Source: Cryptomeria japonica (taxonomy: Eukaryota > Streptophyta > Pinopsida > Cupressales > Cupressaceae). From it: DNA of 64,000 nt. The notes below the pieces were generated by a model, which was not told the origin of the DNA, did not search any database, and saw nothing but the letters and a program-made list of their open reading frames with translations. Location of the stretch: contig NC_081407.1 of assembly GCF_030272615.1 (NCBI RefSeq), positions 316,850,456-316,914,455 of the forward strand, written 5' to 3'. Both the position numbers and the translations under genes were made by a program. Shown piece by piece: positions 34,488-45,093 of the stretch (the first letter of the stretch is position 1; the number at the start of each line of letters is the position of its first letter).

Positions 34488-35124
34488 TGTAAAGTTATTT
34501 CAATTTTAATTAATGAACAAGTTATGAACTATGAATGCTATATATGGATATGAGGAATTATGTCAATGTCTAATAATTTTGATTTTTATCTGCAAGTCTG
34601 AAGGAGAGAGATCATTTAATATTTTCTATGTCTTCTCCAAATGAATTCAATTGGCATATATATCATTTAGGCAACCGATCAATTGGTGTATTGACCGGTC
34701 ATGCCTTTTAGGCATGACCGATCAATGCACCCATTGATCGGTGCCTTTACAATTATACCATTAACACAATGCTGATTATCGGTTCAAAAACCCCCGATAG
34801 CATATTGTAATATCATAATATAATGACTGATCAATTTAATGAATCAGTTCATATAAACACTGATGATTCAAAGTGCATGATGAATATAATCCAACCGGTG
34901 CATTTGTTAAACAATGTTAATGCCAAATGAAGCGGTGTATTCATTAAACCCGATAACAAATATGCCCGATATAATTAAGCCCGATAACAGATGTGAGTCG
35001 GTGCCAATGTTTATGCATCCGATAGCAAGTATGTAATATAAATCAGACATGAAGCATGTAGATAAATAATAGAACAAGGAAGGTTAGGAAGATCTTAGCT
35101 TGCATAAGCTACCATGCATTAACA
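34488..35124. mobile_element. 637-bp solo LTR nested in Copia-1 gag
   Basis: TGTAAAG...CATTAACA flanked by GCTGT. Deleting it plus one TSD rejoins gag codons exactly (DAV then KARK). It contains a strong hairpin, GGTCATGCC/GGCATGACC (34697-34705 and 34711-34719), and repeated 'cgatca/tgatcgg' words. No coding sequence. A short non-autonomous LTR element (TRIM-like) is the alternative. Confidence 0.85.
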
Positions 35125-35129
35125 GCTGT
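35125..35129. repeat. Target-site duplication GCTGT, right copy
   Basis: Matches 34483-34487. Confidence 0.85.
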
Positions 35130-35727
35130 CAAGGCCAGAAAGCTCCTCATTGATTCAGTTAAAGACCACCTTGTCACCTCCATTGCCTCATTTACTTCTG
35201 CAAGGGAAATGTTCAGTCATCTACAAGGTACATATGAAATTAACAATCTCAGTAGGGCAATTACCTTAAGACAACAACTACTTAATATCAAAATGTCAAA
35301 AGAAGATTTTGCTGTTTCCTATTTTATGAGAATTTCAGAACTAAAGAATCAGCTAGGTACAATTGGTCATAACATGGAAGATAAGGACCTTGTCATGATT
35401 GCCCTAAATGGTTTACCACACTCATGGGAGTCATTTATTCAAACCATAAGTGGTAGAACTAAGTTACCTACCCTTGATCGCCTTAAAAATGATTGCATCC
35501 AAGAAGAGTCTCGCCTCATCACAAGAGGGCAAACCATAAGTCTTCATGTAGATGATCAACACATGCTTGCAGCCCAATGCAAGAAAGGTGGAAATTGGAA
35601 GAAGCTTTATCCAAAGAGAAATAGGGAATTCAGACCATCTAGTTCCCAACACTCTTGGAAGAAACCAAGAGATACCTCGCGTGTTCGATATTTTAGATGT
35701 GACAAGTTTGGTCACTATGCTAAATAA

Positions 35728-37113
35728 TGTCAGAATAACCCTACTCAAAGAGAAGGCAACCTAAATGAAGTCTCAGAACAAAACGATAACTTCTTATTCA
35801 TCTTTGCTTTGTCTAGCAGCCTACCTACAAATGGTAATACATGGCTGATTGACAGTGGTGCTTCCAGACACATCACAGGCTACCGTGATCATCTTTCAGG
35901 CTTAGTAGAAAAAGATACCAGCCTTCACGTGGTAATTGGTGATGATGCTCGTTATTCGGTAAGAGGTTTTGGCACTACTTCTTTAAATTTAAATTCTAGT
36001 ATTTCACTGCATCTTAGTGACATCTTGTTTGTTCCTGGAATTAAAAGAAACTTAATTTCCATTTCTGCTCTAGAAGATAAAGGTTATCGAATTGCATTTT
36101 CTGAGAGAAAAGTGCTTGCTTGGCCTAAGAAATCTAGTTTTAAATCTGCTCGTTTAATTGGTAATAGATATGATAGTCTTTATAAGCTCTCTACTAACCC
36201 TGTTCAAGTCCTCATTAATGATGCTCTCGAATCCTGTGAGCTATGGCATAGAAGACTTGGACACTTACACTATCAAGCACTTCCCGCTCTAGAAAAGTTA
36301 GTCAAAGGTATGCCTAAACTCAGTCAAATTCATGATAAAACTTGCAAAGGTTTTGCTATAGGTAAAAATGATAAATGTCCCTTTCATAAAAGTGAAAATA
36401 GAGCTAAAGATAAACTAGAACTTGTTCACTCTGATTTAAGTGGTCCTATGTCTATAGCATCTCCTAGTGGATTTCTTTATTACGTAATCTTCATAGATGA
36501 TTTCTCTAGGAAAACTTGGATCTACTTCTTGAAATCTAAAGAATCTGATGAAGTCTTAAGTAAATTTAAAGAGTTTAAAGCATTAACTGAAAACTCCTCT
36601 GGTAAAAGAATTAAATGTTTAAGATTTGACAATGGAGGTGAGTACACGGTCGGTAGCTTCTATGATTTTTGTGTTGAGTCAAGAATTAAGAGGGAGTTTT
36701 GTGCTCCATACAATCCTCAACAAAACGGAGTTGCTGAAAGGAAGAATAGAACTATTGTTGAGGCTACAAAAGCTATGATTCATGATCAATATTTGCAGAC
36801 CTTCCTATGGGTTGAGGCTTCTAGAACAACAGTATATATCCAGAATAGATGTCTACACCGTGTTCTAAAGAACATGACCCCTGAAGAAGCCTGCACAGGA
36901 TTCGAACCAGACATTAGTCACCTCAGAATCTTTGGAAGTCCCGTTTATGTTCATGTGCCCAAGGAAAAGCGAACCAAGTTGGAACCCTCCGGGAAGAAAG
37001 GCATGCTAGTCGGATACAGTGAATCCTCCAAGGCATTCAGGATATACATCCCTGGTCAAAGGTATGTTGAGGTAAGTAGGGATGTTACCTTTGAAGAAGA
37101 TATTTGCTTTTAA
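35728..37113 (+). pseudogene. Copia-1 protease and integrase
   Basis: The frame follows gag after its stop. The protease active site is WLIDSGASRHITG (near 35841-35880). A pre-integrase segment LWHRRLGHLHYQAL follows near 36241, but the usual CKGCA..K zinc-binding motif reads CKGFAIGK. Integrase core landmarks are HSDLSGPM (first acidic residue, near 36427), RFDNGGEY (second, near 36624) and PYNPQQNGVAERKNRT (third, with Glu, near 36706). It ends at 37113 where a one-base frameshift moves the polyprotein into the next frame. Enzyme roles: polyprotein cleavage and cDNA integration. The catalytic residues look intact, but the polyprotein is broken on both sides. Confidence 0.88.
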
Positions 37114-38305
37114 GAAATCAAAAGGTTCTTTTGTTATTGATGAAGCTAATGACAATCAAGACATGAATGTTGATACTAACCCTGAGATTCAGAGGGAGCC
37201 TGTTGAACCTCCACCTCAAGAAAAACATGATGATCCACCAGAGCCCATGAATCCCACTGAAATTCCTAGTGACATTGTTGTTACCAAAAAGAGGCCACCT
37301 TGGGTAAGAAACACCATTCAAGAAGCCGAAAGATTTGCTGCTCCCAGTGGTACCTTCCGTGAAATCAAGAGACCTCAAGTATTCTCCAACTACGTTGCAT
37401 TGATGAACAATCTCATTGAATCTGAACCTTGCAATGTTGAAGAAGCCTTGAACCATCATGCCTGGAAGCTTGCTATGGATGAAGAGTATCAGTCAATCAT
37501 CAAGAATGATGTTTGTGATATTGTGCCCAGACCTAAAGGTAAATCTGTTATTTCTTCTAAATGGTTATTTAAAATTAAACATAATGCTGATGGTAGTATT
37601 GAAAAGTATAAGGCTAGATTTGTAGCTCGTGGTTTTTCTCAAAAGGAAGGCATAGACTATGAAGAAACATTTGCTCCTGTTGCTAGATATACTTCTATTA
37701 GAACTATAATAGCTATTGCTGCTGCTAGAGGTTGGAAGCTACATCAGATGGATGTTAAGACTGCCTTCCTTGATGGTGTCATTGAGGAAGAGGTCTATAT
37801 TGAACAGTCTGAAGGTTATGAGGTTCGGGATAGAATAACTCATGTGTGCAGGTTGAAGAAAGCTCTGTATGGCCTCAAACAGGCTCCTCGTGCTTGGTAT
37901 GAAAGAATTGATAAATACTTGTTAAGTCTAGGTTTTTGTAAAAATGATGCTGACTCTAACATCTACTTTAAGTTATCCAATAATGAAATGCTAATTCTAG
38001 TTCTATATGTGGATGATTTATTCCTTACTGGTAAAGATGAACTTATCTTTAGATGTAAGAAAGAACTAGCTTTAGAATTTGAAATGAAAGACTTAGGTCT
38101 AATGCATTATTTTCTAAGTCTAGAAGTATGGCAAAGATCTAACGAAATTTTTCTAAGTCAAGGAAAGTACACTATTGGTATCTTGAAAAGATTTAGAATG
38201 ATGGATTGTAAACCTATGTGTACTCCTATGGAATCTAACTTAAAGAAGTTAAGTGTTTCTACAACTAACTCTGATTTTGCAGATCCATCGAGTATAGGTA
38301 GTTGA
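37082..38305 (+). pseudogene. Copia-1 reverse transcriptase
   Basis: The frame overlaps the end of the integrase frame by 32 bases. An acidic linker (about 37130-37300) precedes the RT. Conserved RT blocks are SSKWLFKIKHNADG, KARFVARGFSQKEG, FAPVARYTSIR, MDVKTAFLDG (first catalytic Asp), YGLKQAPRAWYERI and LVLYVDDLFLTG (YVDD box near 38007). The frame is lost near 38290, where a frameshift and a TAG interrupt the R.LIGSLMYLV block. Family function is RNA-templated cDNA synthesis. Confidence 0.9.
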
Positions 38306-38353
38306 TTGGATCACTAATGTATCTAGTTAACACTAGACCAGACATGTTTTGTA

Positions 38354-38950
38354 GTGAATGCTCCCAGCCAGTTTATGAGCATGCCCAAACATGTTCATCT
38401 TGTTGCAGCCAAGCACATTCTAAGATACTTGCGAGGCACAGTTGGCTATGGGATGAAGTATCCACTTAACACTTCAATAACCTTGGAAGGTTATTCAGAT
38501 GCAGATTGGGTTGGAAGCGTCAAAGACAGGAAAAACACTTCCAGCATTTGCTTCAGCTTAGGATCCGCAGTGATCTCTTGGGCTTGCAGAAAACAATCCT
38601 CAGTGGCACTAAGTATTGCTGAAGCTGAATATATTGCAGCAAGTGTAGCTTCTAGGGAAGCAGTATGGCTTCACAAGCTTCTTGCTGGGCTGTTTGGTCA
38701 GCCTTGGGATCTTACAGTTATTCATTGTGATAATCAGAGTTGTATCAAAATGTCTATCAATCCAGTGTTTCATGATAGGTCAAAACATGTGGAAACTCAT
38801 TATCATTTCATTCGGGATATAGTGCAAAGAGGCGCCATTCAGCTGAAGTATGTCAGCACTGATGAGCAGGTTGCAGATATTCTTACCAAGCCTCTGTCCA
38901 AAGTGAAGTTTGTGTACTTCAGGGACAGACTCGGTGTTGTGGAAAATTAA
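38354..38950 (+). pseudogene. Copia-1 RNase H
   Basis: After a short deletion near 38349 the frame resumes with NAPSQFM and carries the Copia RNase H landmarks: YSDADWVGS (first Asp), SIAEAEYIAAS (Glu), IHCDNQSCI (Asp), HVETHYHFIRD and the terminal ADILTKPL. It ends normally at TAA 38948-38950. The domain itself is intact; its upstream polyprotein is not. Confidence 0.9.
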
Positions 38951-39000
38951 ACCCTGATTGAGAGGGAGTCTCAACCTCAGTGATACATTGTGTTGTATCA

Positions 39001-39262
39001 AACCACCCTCTGCGGGCAATGTAAGGTGGTATTGTAATCTTCTCAGGGAGAAGTGTAATTATTAATCATCCTCTGCGGGTAATGTAAGATGGTATTGTAA
39101 TCTTCTCAGGGAGAAGTGTAATTTTTAACCATCCTCTGCGAGCAATGTAAGATGGTATTGTAATCTTCTCAGGGAGAAGTGTAATTGTTAACCATCCTCT
39201 GCGGGCAATGTAAGATGGTAGAAAAGATCCTCTCCACCCTTCGCGGGCAATGTAAGGTGGAT
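39001..39262. repeat. 63-bp tandem repeat in the Copia-1 3' spacer
   Basis: 'ctctgcg' starts at 39008, 39071, 39134 and 39197, exactly 63 bases apart, with a shortened fifth copy near 39237. Each unit has ACCATC...GATGGT arms around 'ctctgcgggcaatgtaa', plus 'ttctcagggagaa', a second small palindrome. Confidence 0.92.
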
Positions 39263-39264
39263 CC

Positions 39265-39400
39265 AGTCTATGCTTGTGTGCGAGCTGGAAGATTAAAATT
39301 ATGTAGTTCCATTATATGCTTGTGTGCAAGATGGAAGACTACTATATTCTGATTATGTAATCCATACTTTGCTTGTGTGCAAGATGGAAGATTATGGTTA
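39265..39400. repeat. Second, looser tandem repeat (about 46-53 bp)
   Basis: 'tgcttgtgtgc.ag.tggaaga' occurs at 39271, 39317 and 39370, directly after the 63-bp array and before the polypurine tract. Confidence 0.8.
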
Positions 39401-39416
39401 TGCTTCTCTTTCCTAA

Positions 39417-39430
39417 TTAAGAGGGAGTGT
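39417..39430 (+). other. Copia-1 polypurine tract
   Basis: 'ttaagagggagtgt' abuts the right LTR, matching the 'ctaagagggagtg' before the Copia-2 right LTR at 51917-51926. Confidence 0.7.
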
Positions 39431-40273
39431 TGTTTGTAATTAGGGATGGCGGATTCCAATTGCCTTGGGCAACATTGGAATCCACCTAAGGGGGCCAGCC
39501 CCTTCTCCAACGTGTAGGGCTGGGCCTTATACCTGTCGGCATCTCCTAAAGACTCCACACTACATCTCCACGCTACATTCAAGCCTAACACGCCATCATG
39601 ATAGGGCCAACCCTATCCCAATACATTTCACATTAAATAAATTAAAAAGGTTTTAATTCATAGGGCAAGCCGACATGTTTAGGAGTATTGCTCCTCATAT
39701 AAATAAGTATAAACCTCACATCACAATTCAATCATTCAGTTTTTCATGCGAAATGCATATGCCTGGCTAATGCGAACTTTAGGGAGAAATATTACATCTG
39801 CACTTACAACAATTACCTCTGCCACATCAGCAATTTATATCTGCTAGTTCAGGTGCAAAATTCATCATCAGGAGTCAGCGAACTTAGTGAATACACAGCG
39901 AATTCCTTGAAGATCTGCAATCTAGGTTAAAGGAGCAGCAAAATGGCAGCAACCATCACTCAGGTGACAACAAGCTAATCTTGAAGGCAGCTACCTCAAT
40001 CTGCCATCCTTCTTGTGACAGCAACCTCTGAACCTACAAGTACTTGAGATAAGTGTTGTAATGATTACATAACTATAATCCATAATCAGATTTGAGGATC
40101 TTTTCTGGTTGGGTTTTTCCTCCTAGGAGGTTTTCCCAGGGTAACTGTGTCTTGTTCTCAATTTGTTCATTTCTATGTTGTCACTAATTCCAACTTCTTT
40201 CAGTTAATCAAACTAATTAGAAACTAAATATAAATTCTGAGTTTATATCAATCTGAAAGTGTTAAAATCAACA
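39431..40273 (+). repeat. Copia-1 3' LTR
   Basis: 843 bp, direct repeat of 33408-34250. TATA-like CATATAAATAAG is near 39696. Confidence 0.93.
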
Positions 40274-40276
40274 ATG

Positions 40277-40830
40277 TCCACATGGCAAAATGAGATGATG
40301 TCAGTTTGGAATCTTGTGAAGGCTGATGTAGAATAGGCTCCAAAGACAATGAGGATGGTGGGATAATAGTGACGATGTGGCTGTAATGAAAGAGGAGATA
40401 AATGTCCTCAAAATAATCCTCCAAATTCACAATATGGGACTCCACAAAGGATGGTAAGTTTGCAATATATAATTCCCAAGTAGCTATGTCTAGAAGAGGA
40501 TGAATGCTCTATTGCACTGAATCAATAGGGGCCATGGATGTGGTAATACTAATCTGATCATAAACAATAGAAGATGAAGATTGGATCTCGATATGAGGAG
40601 TATGAACAAGGAGACAAGCCTTTGAACCATGGGAATATGCAATCCTTGTAATATACACAAGCTCCTCTAAAGTATCATCATCAAGGGGTATGCAATCTGC
40701 ATCATCAAGATGGATGAGACAATGGATAGAGAGATTGTCTTCGAATTGAGAGATATGAGGGTCTCCATGGATCTCCCAAAGTTTAGTGCAAAGTGTGTGG
40801 GGAAAATCAATGTCCAATACAACACACAAT
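40277..40830 (-). pseudogene. Diverged copy of the Copia-3 acidic domain
   Basis: One minus-strand frame runs from about 40829 to 40277 with a single TAG at 40509-40511. Around that stop the reading DSVQ..IHPLL..W..YIANLPSFVESHIVNLED...DIYLLF lines up residue by residue with the Copia-3 segment at about 25794-25930 (DSVQQDIHCLP..SW.EYLTNIAGLFVESYIADLRDIIDDMHLLF). The upstream part is acidic (HLDDADCIPLDDDTLEELVY). The left end is cut by the Copia-1 LTR and the right end abuts the Gypsy LTR. No protease or gag is attached here. It shows that the domain exists outside Copia-3; function is unknown. Confidence 0.6.
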
Positions 40831-40917
40831 GTTATGTTTTAAACACTAGAACAAATAATTCCTACAACATTGTCAACAATATTACCCCAAGCTGATCTAC
40901 TTGTAGTCACCGTACAA

Positions 40918-41247
40918 TGTTTATTGTTATGTTTGATAATATTTGTTATCTAGTAATGAATTAATTGTCCAAATTACATTTGTTGTCACTCTCGAGTAGT
41001 TATAAGTGTCGGTTGGTTGACAGTTGTGTTCCTCTTGGCAACCATTGGGTCCTTTAAATATGTTATGCACCATTAAGGAAGGTAGTATGGTATAGTCAGA
41101 TCAATTGTAATTCTTGGTCGACCATCTCTGGTCTGCTTCTCTATAATAATTTCATGTGCGAATAAAGATATATTTTACTCCCGAATTAGGTGTGCATTGT
41201 CATCTTTATTGTTCATGTATTTAGTTTACCAAATATAGCAGTAAACA
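40918..41247 (+). repeat. Gypsy element 5' LTR, 330 bp
   Basis: TGTTTA...TAAACA, a perfect 6-bp terminal inversion, immediately followed by a PBS. No second copy is seen in the window, so the element's 3' end is lost or outside. Confidence 0.7.
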
Positions 41248-41264
41248 TTTGGTGTCGTTGCCTT
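41248..41264 (+). other. Gypsy primer-binding site (tRNA-Asp type)
   Basis: TTTGGTGTCGTTGCC differs from the common plant Tat/Athila PBS core TGGCGCCGTTGCC only by two C-to-T changes, both at CpG positions. Confidence 0.65.
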
Positions 41265-42326
41265 AAAAGAAATTGGGTCAGATTTGAATGATTCATACCC
41301 TTAGATCCCAATAAAGGCAAGAAGAGGCCACAAGGTGGTCAAGACCAAGCGATCTTTAAGGATTGTAGAACAAAGGGAACGGAGAAGAAGATTACGCGAA
41401 ACATTTGAGGAAAATCTAGTCAGACAATCAGACCATACATTTGTACAATGTAGGTGACAATTATGTTGCAACTAAATAAAGTATGTTTTTTATGTTTTGA
41501 AATGGCAATGTAACGAGTAATTAGTTCTCGTAGGTAGTTCCTGACGGTTGGCCTCTTCACCAACTGATTAAGTGGTATATATCCTGGGATTGTATCGGGT
41601 GCAGGGAGATTATGATTGAAGATATATTTTGCATATTGTTGTACTATCCATTAAATGATGCAATAGAGTTATATCATTCTTCCTATGTTGTTGTGATTGT
41701 TATTTGTGTTTTATGCACACTGTAGTTTCTTTGTTTATTCCGTGAAGTTAAAACATATTCATCTTACGGAGTAAACATATAGTCAACGTCGGACAAGAAG
41801 TACGAAGAGGGAAATCTTGAGCTCAAGACATATTTTGCCATCTATCCATCTCAAGGGAACCAATAATTGGAGGATCCGAACCGCCAACACTCGGACAAAC
41901 AGAGCATAAGAATGAGTTAGAGCCTAAAAGTACTTGGAGTGTTGGGGACTCTAGAGGTGGACGTGTGGAGGACAAGTGTGTGGCCAAGAGTGTTGTGAAA
42001 GCGCCAAAATGTAGTTGTCGGAACAGTCCACCTAGGTCTGGCACACAAGGGAGTAAGCAAGCGAGAAAGATGGTGACTCATCCGTCAAGTCCGAATGTGG
42101 ATCTATAGAAATTGCTGAAGTTTAGGGGAATGGGTCAGGGGATCCTATGAGGCAGTACAAGATGTGTGAGACTATATGGTTGGCAAGCGGCCAGGATGAT
42201 AGAGACTATTGGTTGAGGTCATTCCCTGCAACATTAAGGAGAGTGGTGATTGATTGGTTTTCAGAGTTGGAAGAGAAACACACGGAATCGTGGGATAGAC
42301 TAGAGAAGGCATTTCAGGAGGAATTT
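41265..42326 (+). pseudogene. Gypsy leader and gag 5' part
   Basis: A short Arg/Lys/Glu-rich reading (RIVEQRERRRRLRETFEEN, near 41362-41420) ends at a stop. After 600 bases of poorly coding DNA, gag becomes recognisable at about 42115-42326: PMRQYKMCETIWLASG, DYWLRSFPATL and VIDWFSELEEKH.ESW, the usual Ty3/Gypsy retrotransposon-gag pattern (…W…F...L). The reading ends at the Copia-2 insertion and continues at 52773. Stops and frame changes make it non-functional. Confidence 0.75.
42322..42326. repeat. Target-site duplication AATTT, left copy
   Basis: Repeated at 52768-52772. The joined site (…gaggaattt-aaactc…) matches the uninterrupted Gypsy copy at about 61003-61025 (reverse). Confidence 0.92.
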
Positions 42327-43041
42327 TGTTGATGTTTTATAGCTTCGGTCAGAGTAGTCTCATATGTATAAGTAATGCTAATTATTGTTGATATGAATAT
42401 ATACATATTAATATATGTAATAATAATAAGTGTTCTTATTATTATTATATATATGTATATATAAATATACATAATTTATATTTATCATTGTTTATGCAAA
42501 ATCGAATATTAGCACCGTATCTATATAAGTATCGATTATATTGATCAAATGAAATGATCAATATAAATCGATTCTCCACATTAAATAGTTCGATATCAAT
42601 TTATCCCTGTGTATATCAACTTTAGTCGATCTCCCTTCAAAGACGATTATGAGAATCGTTGTCTTGCATATCGCTTTACGACTTTCGGTATAGAGACATA
42701 TCAAAGAAGAGATATGTCTCCACGTACGTGGAGGCATGTCTATTCATCGACATGTCTCCATGTACGTAGAGGCTTTTTTGTCCATTGACATGCCTATACC
42801 GTAAGGTATATATCATGATGCAGTTCAATTTTAATAGGCAAGTACAGTAATCGAAAGTGCAAGCCTTTAGATATCGATCTCCTTCATTCAGCAGACTCTC
42901 AAATACGTTATGCATTAAGTTGTGTTCCCTTCACATGAGCAACAACCTGCACTCAAGAGTTCATTGTCATATAGTTTAGTGAGAACCAAGTATTAGAAAA
43001 TAAAAACTACTTACATATCTAATCTGATCCAAACTTTAACA
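42327..43041 (+). repeat. Copia-2 5' LTR
   Basis: TGTTGATGTTTTATAG...TTTAACA. TATA box CTATATAAG at 42521-42529. A palindrome CCACGTACGTGG is near 42720. It contains one ACGATT...AATCGT hairpin (42643-42659), where the 3' LTR has four. Confidence 0.93.
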
Positions 43042-43053
43042 TGGTATCAAAGC
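43042..43053 (+). other. Copia-2 primer-binding site
   Basis: TGGTATCAAAGC abuts the LTR, one mismatch from the initiator-Met tRNA complement. Confidence 0.85.
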
Positions 43054-43138
43054 TAGTTTGAAGAAAAGATCTGATCAGATTTATAAAAGGGAAACAACCA
43101 ATCTCCATTAAAAGTTCTAGAATTCTATATTCGACAAA

Positions 43139-44344
43139 ATGGTGAATGGAGTTTGACCTGAGGACCGACTTGAAGGAGCTGCAAATTTTGTATCTTGGAA
43201 GTTTAGAATGATGCTCGCATTAAAGGAACATGAATTAAACACTCTTGTGGAAAAGGCCTTACCCATGCCCAATGAAGAAGACGAAAAACTCTTATGGACA
43301 AGAAATAATAATAAAGCTATGAAACTATTGGTGGATGGAGTAAAAGATCACATTGTTCCTATTATCTCAAATCTAAATACTACTTATCTAATGTTTTCAA
43401 CACTAGAGAACATGTTTGAGATAAATAACACTAGCAGGTTTCTTGCTCTAAAACAACAACTACAACACATCAAAATGAACCAAAGTGAAACTATCACTTC
43501 ATATTTCATGAGGATAAGGAAGCTAAGAAACCAATTGTCTACTATTGGTCACACATTCGATAGCAAGGAGTTGACTATGCTGGCACTCAACGAACTTCCT
43601 ACTTCTTGGGAATCATTTATTCAAGGAATTAGTGCTTGATCCAAACTCCCCAAATTTGATCGATTGAAGACTGATTGTATACAAGAAGAATCTAGATTGA
43701 GCACTAGAGGGACTGGAATTAACTCCCAAAATGAAGAAATGCACGCCCTAAACTCTCAATATCACAAAAGAGGAAAGAGGAATAACTCCAAGAAGAGGAG
43801 AGGTAAGGACTCAACTAGGAAGCAATCTTTCAAAAGGAAGAGGGACCTATCTAAAGTACAATGCTTTAGATGTGATAAATATGGTCACATTGTTGTAAAG
43901 TGTCCTAACAGACCTAAGCCTCAAGCCTCGATTGCTGAAGTCTGTGAGCCCAACACAGACTCTGAAAGACTTGTATTCTACTCAGCTCTATCTAGTCAAG
44001 TATCAACCAGCGTTAACACCTGGGTAATAGACAGTGGGACATCTCGGCATATAACAGGATTCAGAGAGCACTTAGACACTATGATAGAAAAATATGATGA
44101 GGAAGTCACAATTGGGGATGATTCAAACTACCCAGTGAATGGGATTGGAACTTGTACCATTAAACTAAAATCAGGGATTGCCCTTCAATTAACAGGTGTA
44201 CTATTTGTGCTAGGCATAAAACGCAACCTAATTTCCATATCAGCTCTTGAAGACAAAGGATATAGAATCACCTTCATGGATGGAAAAGTCTTAGCCTGGC
44301 CTAAGAACTCAAACATCAAGAAGGCTCACACCATTGGAGTTTGA
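43139..44344 (+). pseudogene. Copia-2 gag and protease
   Basis: The expected ATG at 43139 is followed by a TGA five codons later. Gag is then readable from 43154 (ANFVSWKFRMMLALKEHE) to a second TGA at 43637-43639. It continues through a Lys/Arg-rich stretch to an intact zinc knuckle, CFRCDKYGHIVVKC (near 43861), and protease site WVIDSGTSRHITG (near 44023). It ends at TGA 44342-44344. Stops replace residues that are Arg in Copia-1 or otherwise conserved, consistent with C-to-T decay. Confidence 0.88.
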
Positions 44345-45093
44345 CATGGGTGCCTATACAAACTTTGCATCTCTCCTTCACAAGCATTTATTCATGAATC
44401 TTCTAACACTTGTGAATTATGGCATAGAAGATTAGAGCATCTTCATTTTCGTGCTCTACCCTCTATAGAGAAAATGGTGACAGGGATACCTAAGCTGACT
44501 CAAGAACATGAAGGAATCTGCAAAGGGTGTGCCTTAGGGAAAAATACCAAGGGCACATTTCATAATAGTGAAAGTAAATCCAAAAATGTATTAGAAATTG
44601 CTCATTCTGATTTATGTGGACCTATGTCAGTACCCTCTATAGGAGGATTTTTGTATTATGTTATTTTTGTAGATGATTATTCTAGGAAGACATGGATATA
44701 GTTTCTAAAGTGTAAAGAGTTTGATGAAGTCCTTAAAGGGTTTAAGGAATTCAAGGCTTTAGTAGAAAATATATCAAGTAAAAGTATAAAGACACTCTTA
44801 GATCAGATAATGGGGGGGAATACATCTCTAAAAACTTTAAATTTTTTTGTAATAATGTTGAGATTAAGAGGGAGTTCACTGTTCCTTACAACCCTCAACA
44901 AAATGGGGTAGCAGAAAGGAAAAACAGAACTATAGTAGAAGCAGCCAAAGCCATGATGCATGACCAAAACCTTCATACCTCATTTTGGGTTGAAGCCTTC
45001 TTGATAACAAAACTCCTGAAGAAGTATTCACAGGAATCAAACCAGACATAGGTCACTTAAGAATTTTTGGCTGTCCTGTTTACATTCACATAC
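44345..45093 (+). pseudogene. Copia-2 integrase, 5' portion
   Basis: Readable blocks are LWHRRLEHLHFRAL, CKGCALGK (intact here, unlike Copia-1), HSDLCGPM, DDYSRKTWI then a stop (44699-44701), SDNGGEY after a frameshift near 44795, and PYNPQQNGVAERKNRT near 44886. A deletion of about 20 residues precedes NKTPEE at 45008. The frame reaches PVYIHI at 45093, where the family A LTR is inserted; the next codons (PKEKRSK) are at 49427. Confidence 0.85.
45089..45093. repeat. Target-site duplication CATAC, left copy
   Basis: Repeated at 49422-49426. Removing the insertion rejoins integrase codons in frame. Confidence 0.93.

Larger units (their letters stand above)
34345..35727 (+). pseudogene. Copia-1 gag, interrupted by a solo LTR
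   Basis: Gag starts at ATG 34345 (MGLKVEDRLDG, FAAWKVRIMLALEEED), breaks at 34487, resumes in the same frame after 35129 (KARKLLIDSVKDHL) and runs to a TAA at 35725-35727 inside the zinc knuckle. The knuckle reads YFRCDKFGHYAK then stop. The first Cys is Tyr and the codon before the last Cys is a stop, so the nucleic-acid-binding box is destroyed. Protease continues in the same frame directly after the stop. Removing the 642 inserted bases restores the frame. Confidence 0.85.
33408..40273 (+). mobile_element. Copia-1: complete but decayed Copia element, 6,866 bp
   Basis: Identical-length 843-bp LTRs (33408-34250, 39431-40273) differ at roughly two dozen sites (near 3%). A PBS, gag, protease, integrase, reverse transcriptase, RNase H, a 3' tandem-repeat spacer and a polypurine tract lie between them in Copia order. 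A 637-bp solo LTR interrupts gag. No exact TSD is visible: 'catgc' lies to the left and 'atgtc' to the right. It is closely related to Copia-2 (42327-52767) in all domains. Confidence 0.93.

Noticed and set aside
39001-39262. Regular 63-bp repeats considered as a CRISPR-like array.
   Set aside because: There are no unique spacers between repeats, the context is a plant retrotransposon, and units are contiguous.
33403-40278. A target-site duplication for Copia-1.
   Set aside because: Left 'catgc' and right 'atgtc' do not match as a clean 5-mer, so no TSD is claimed.
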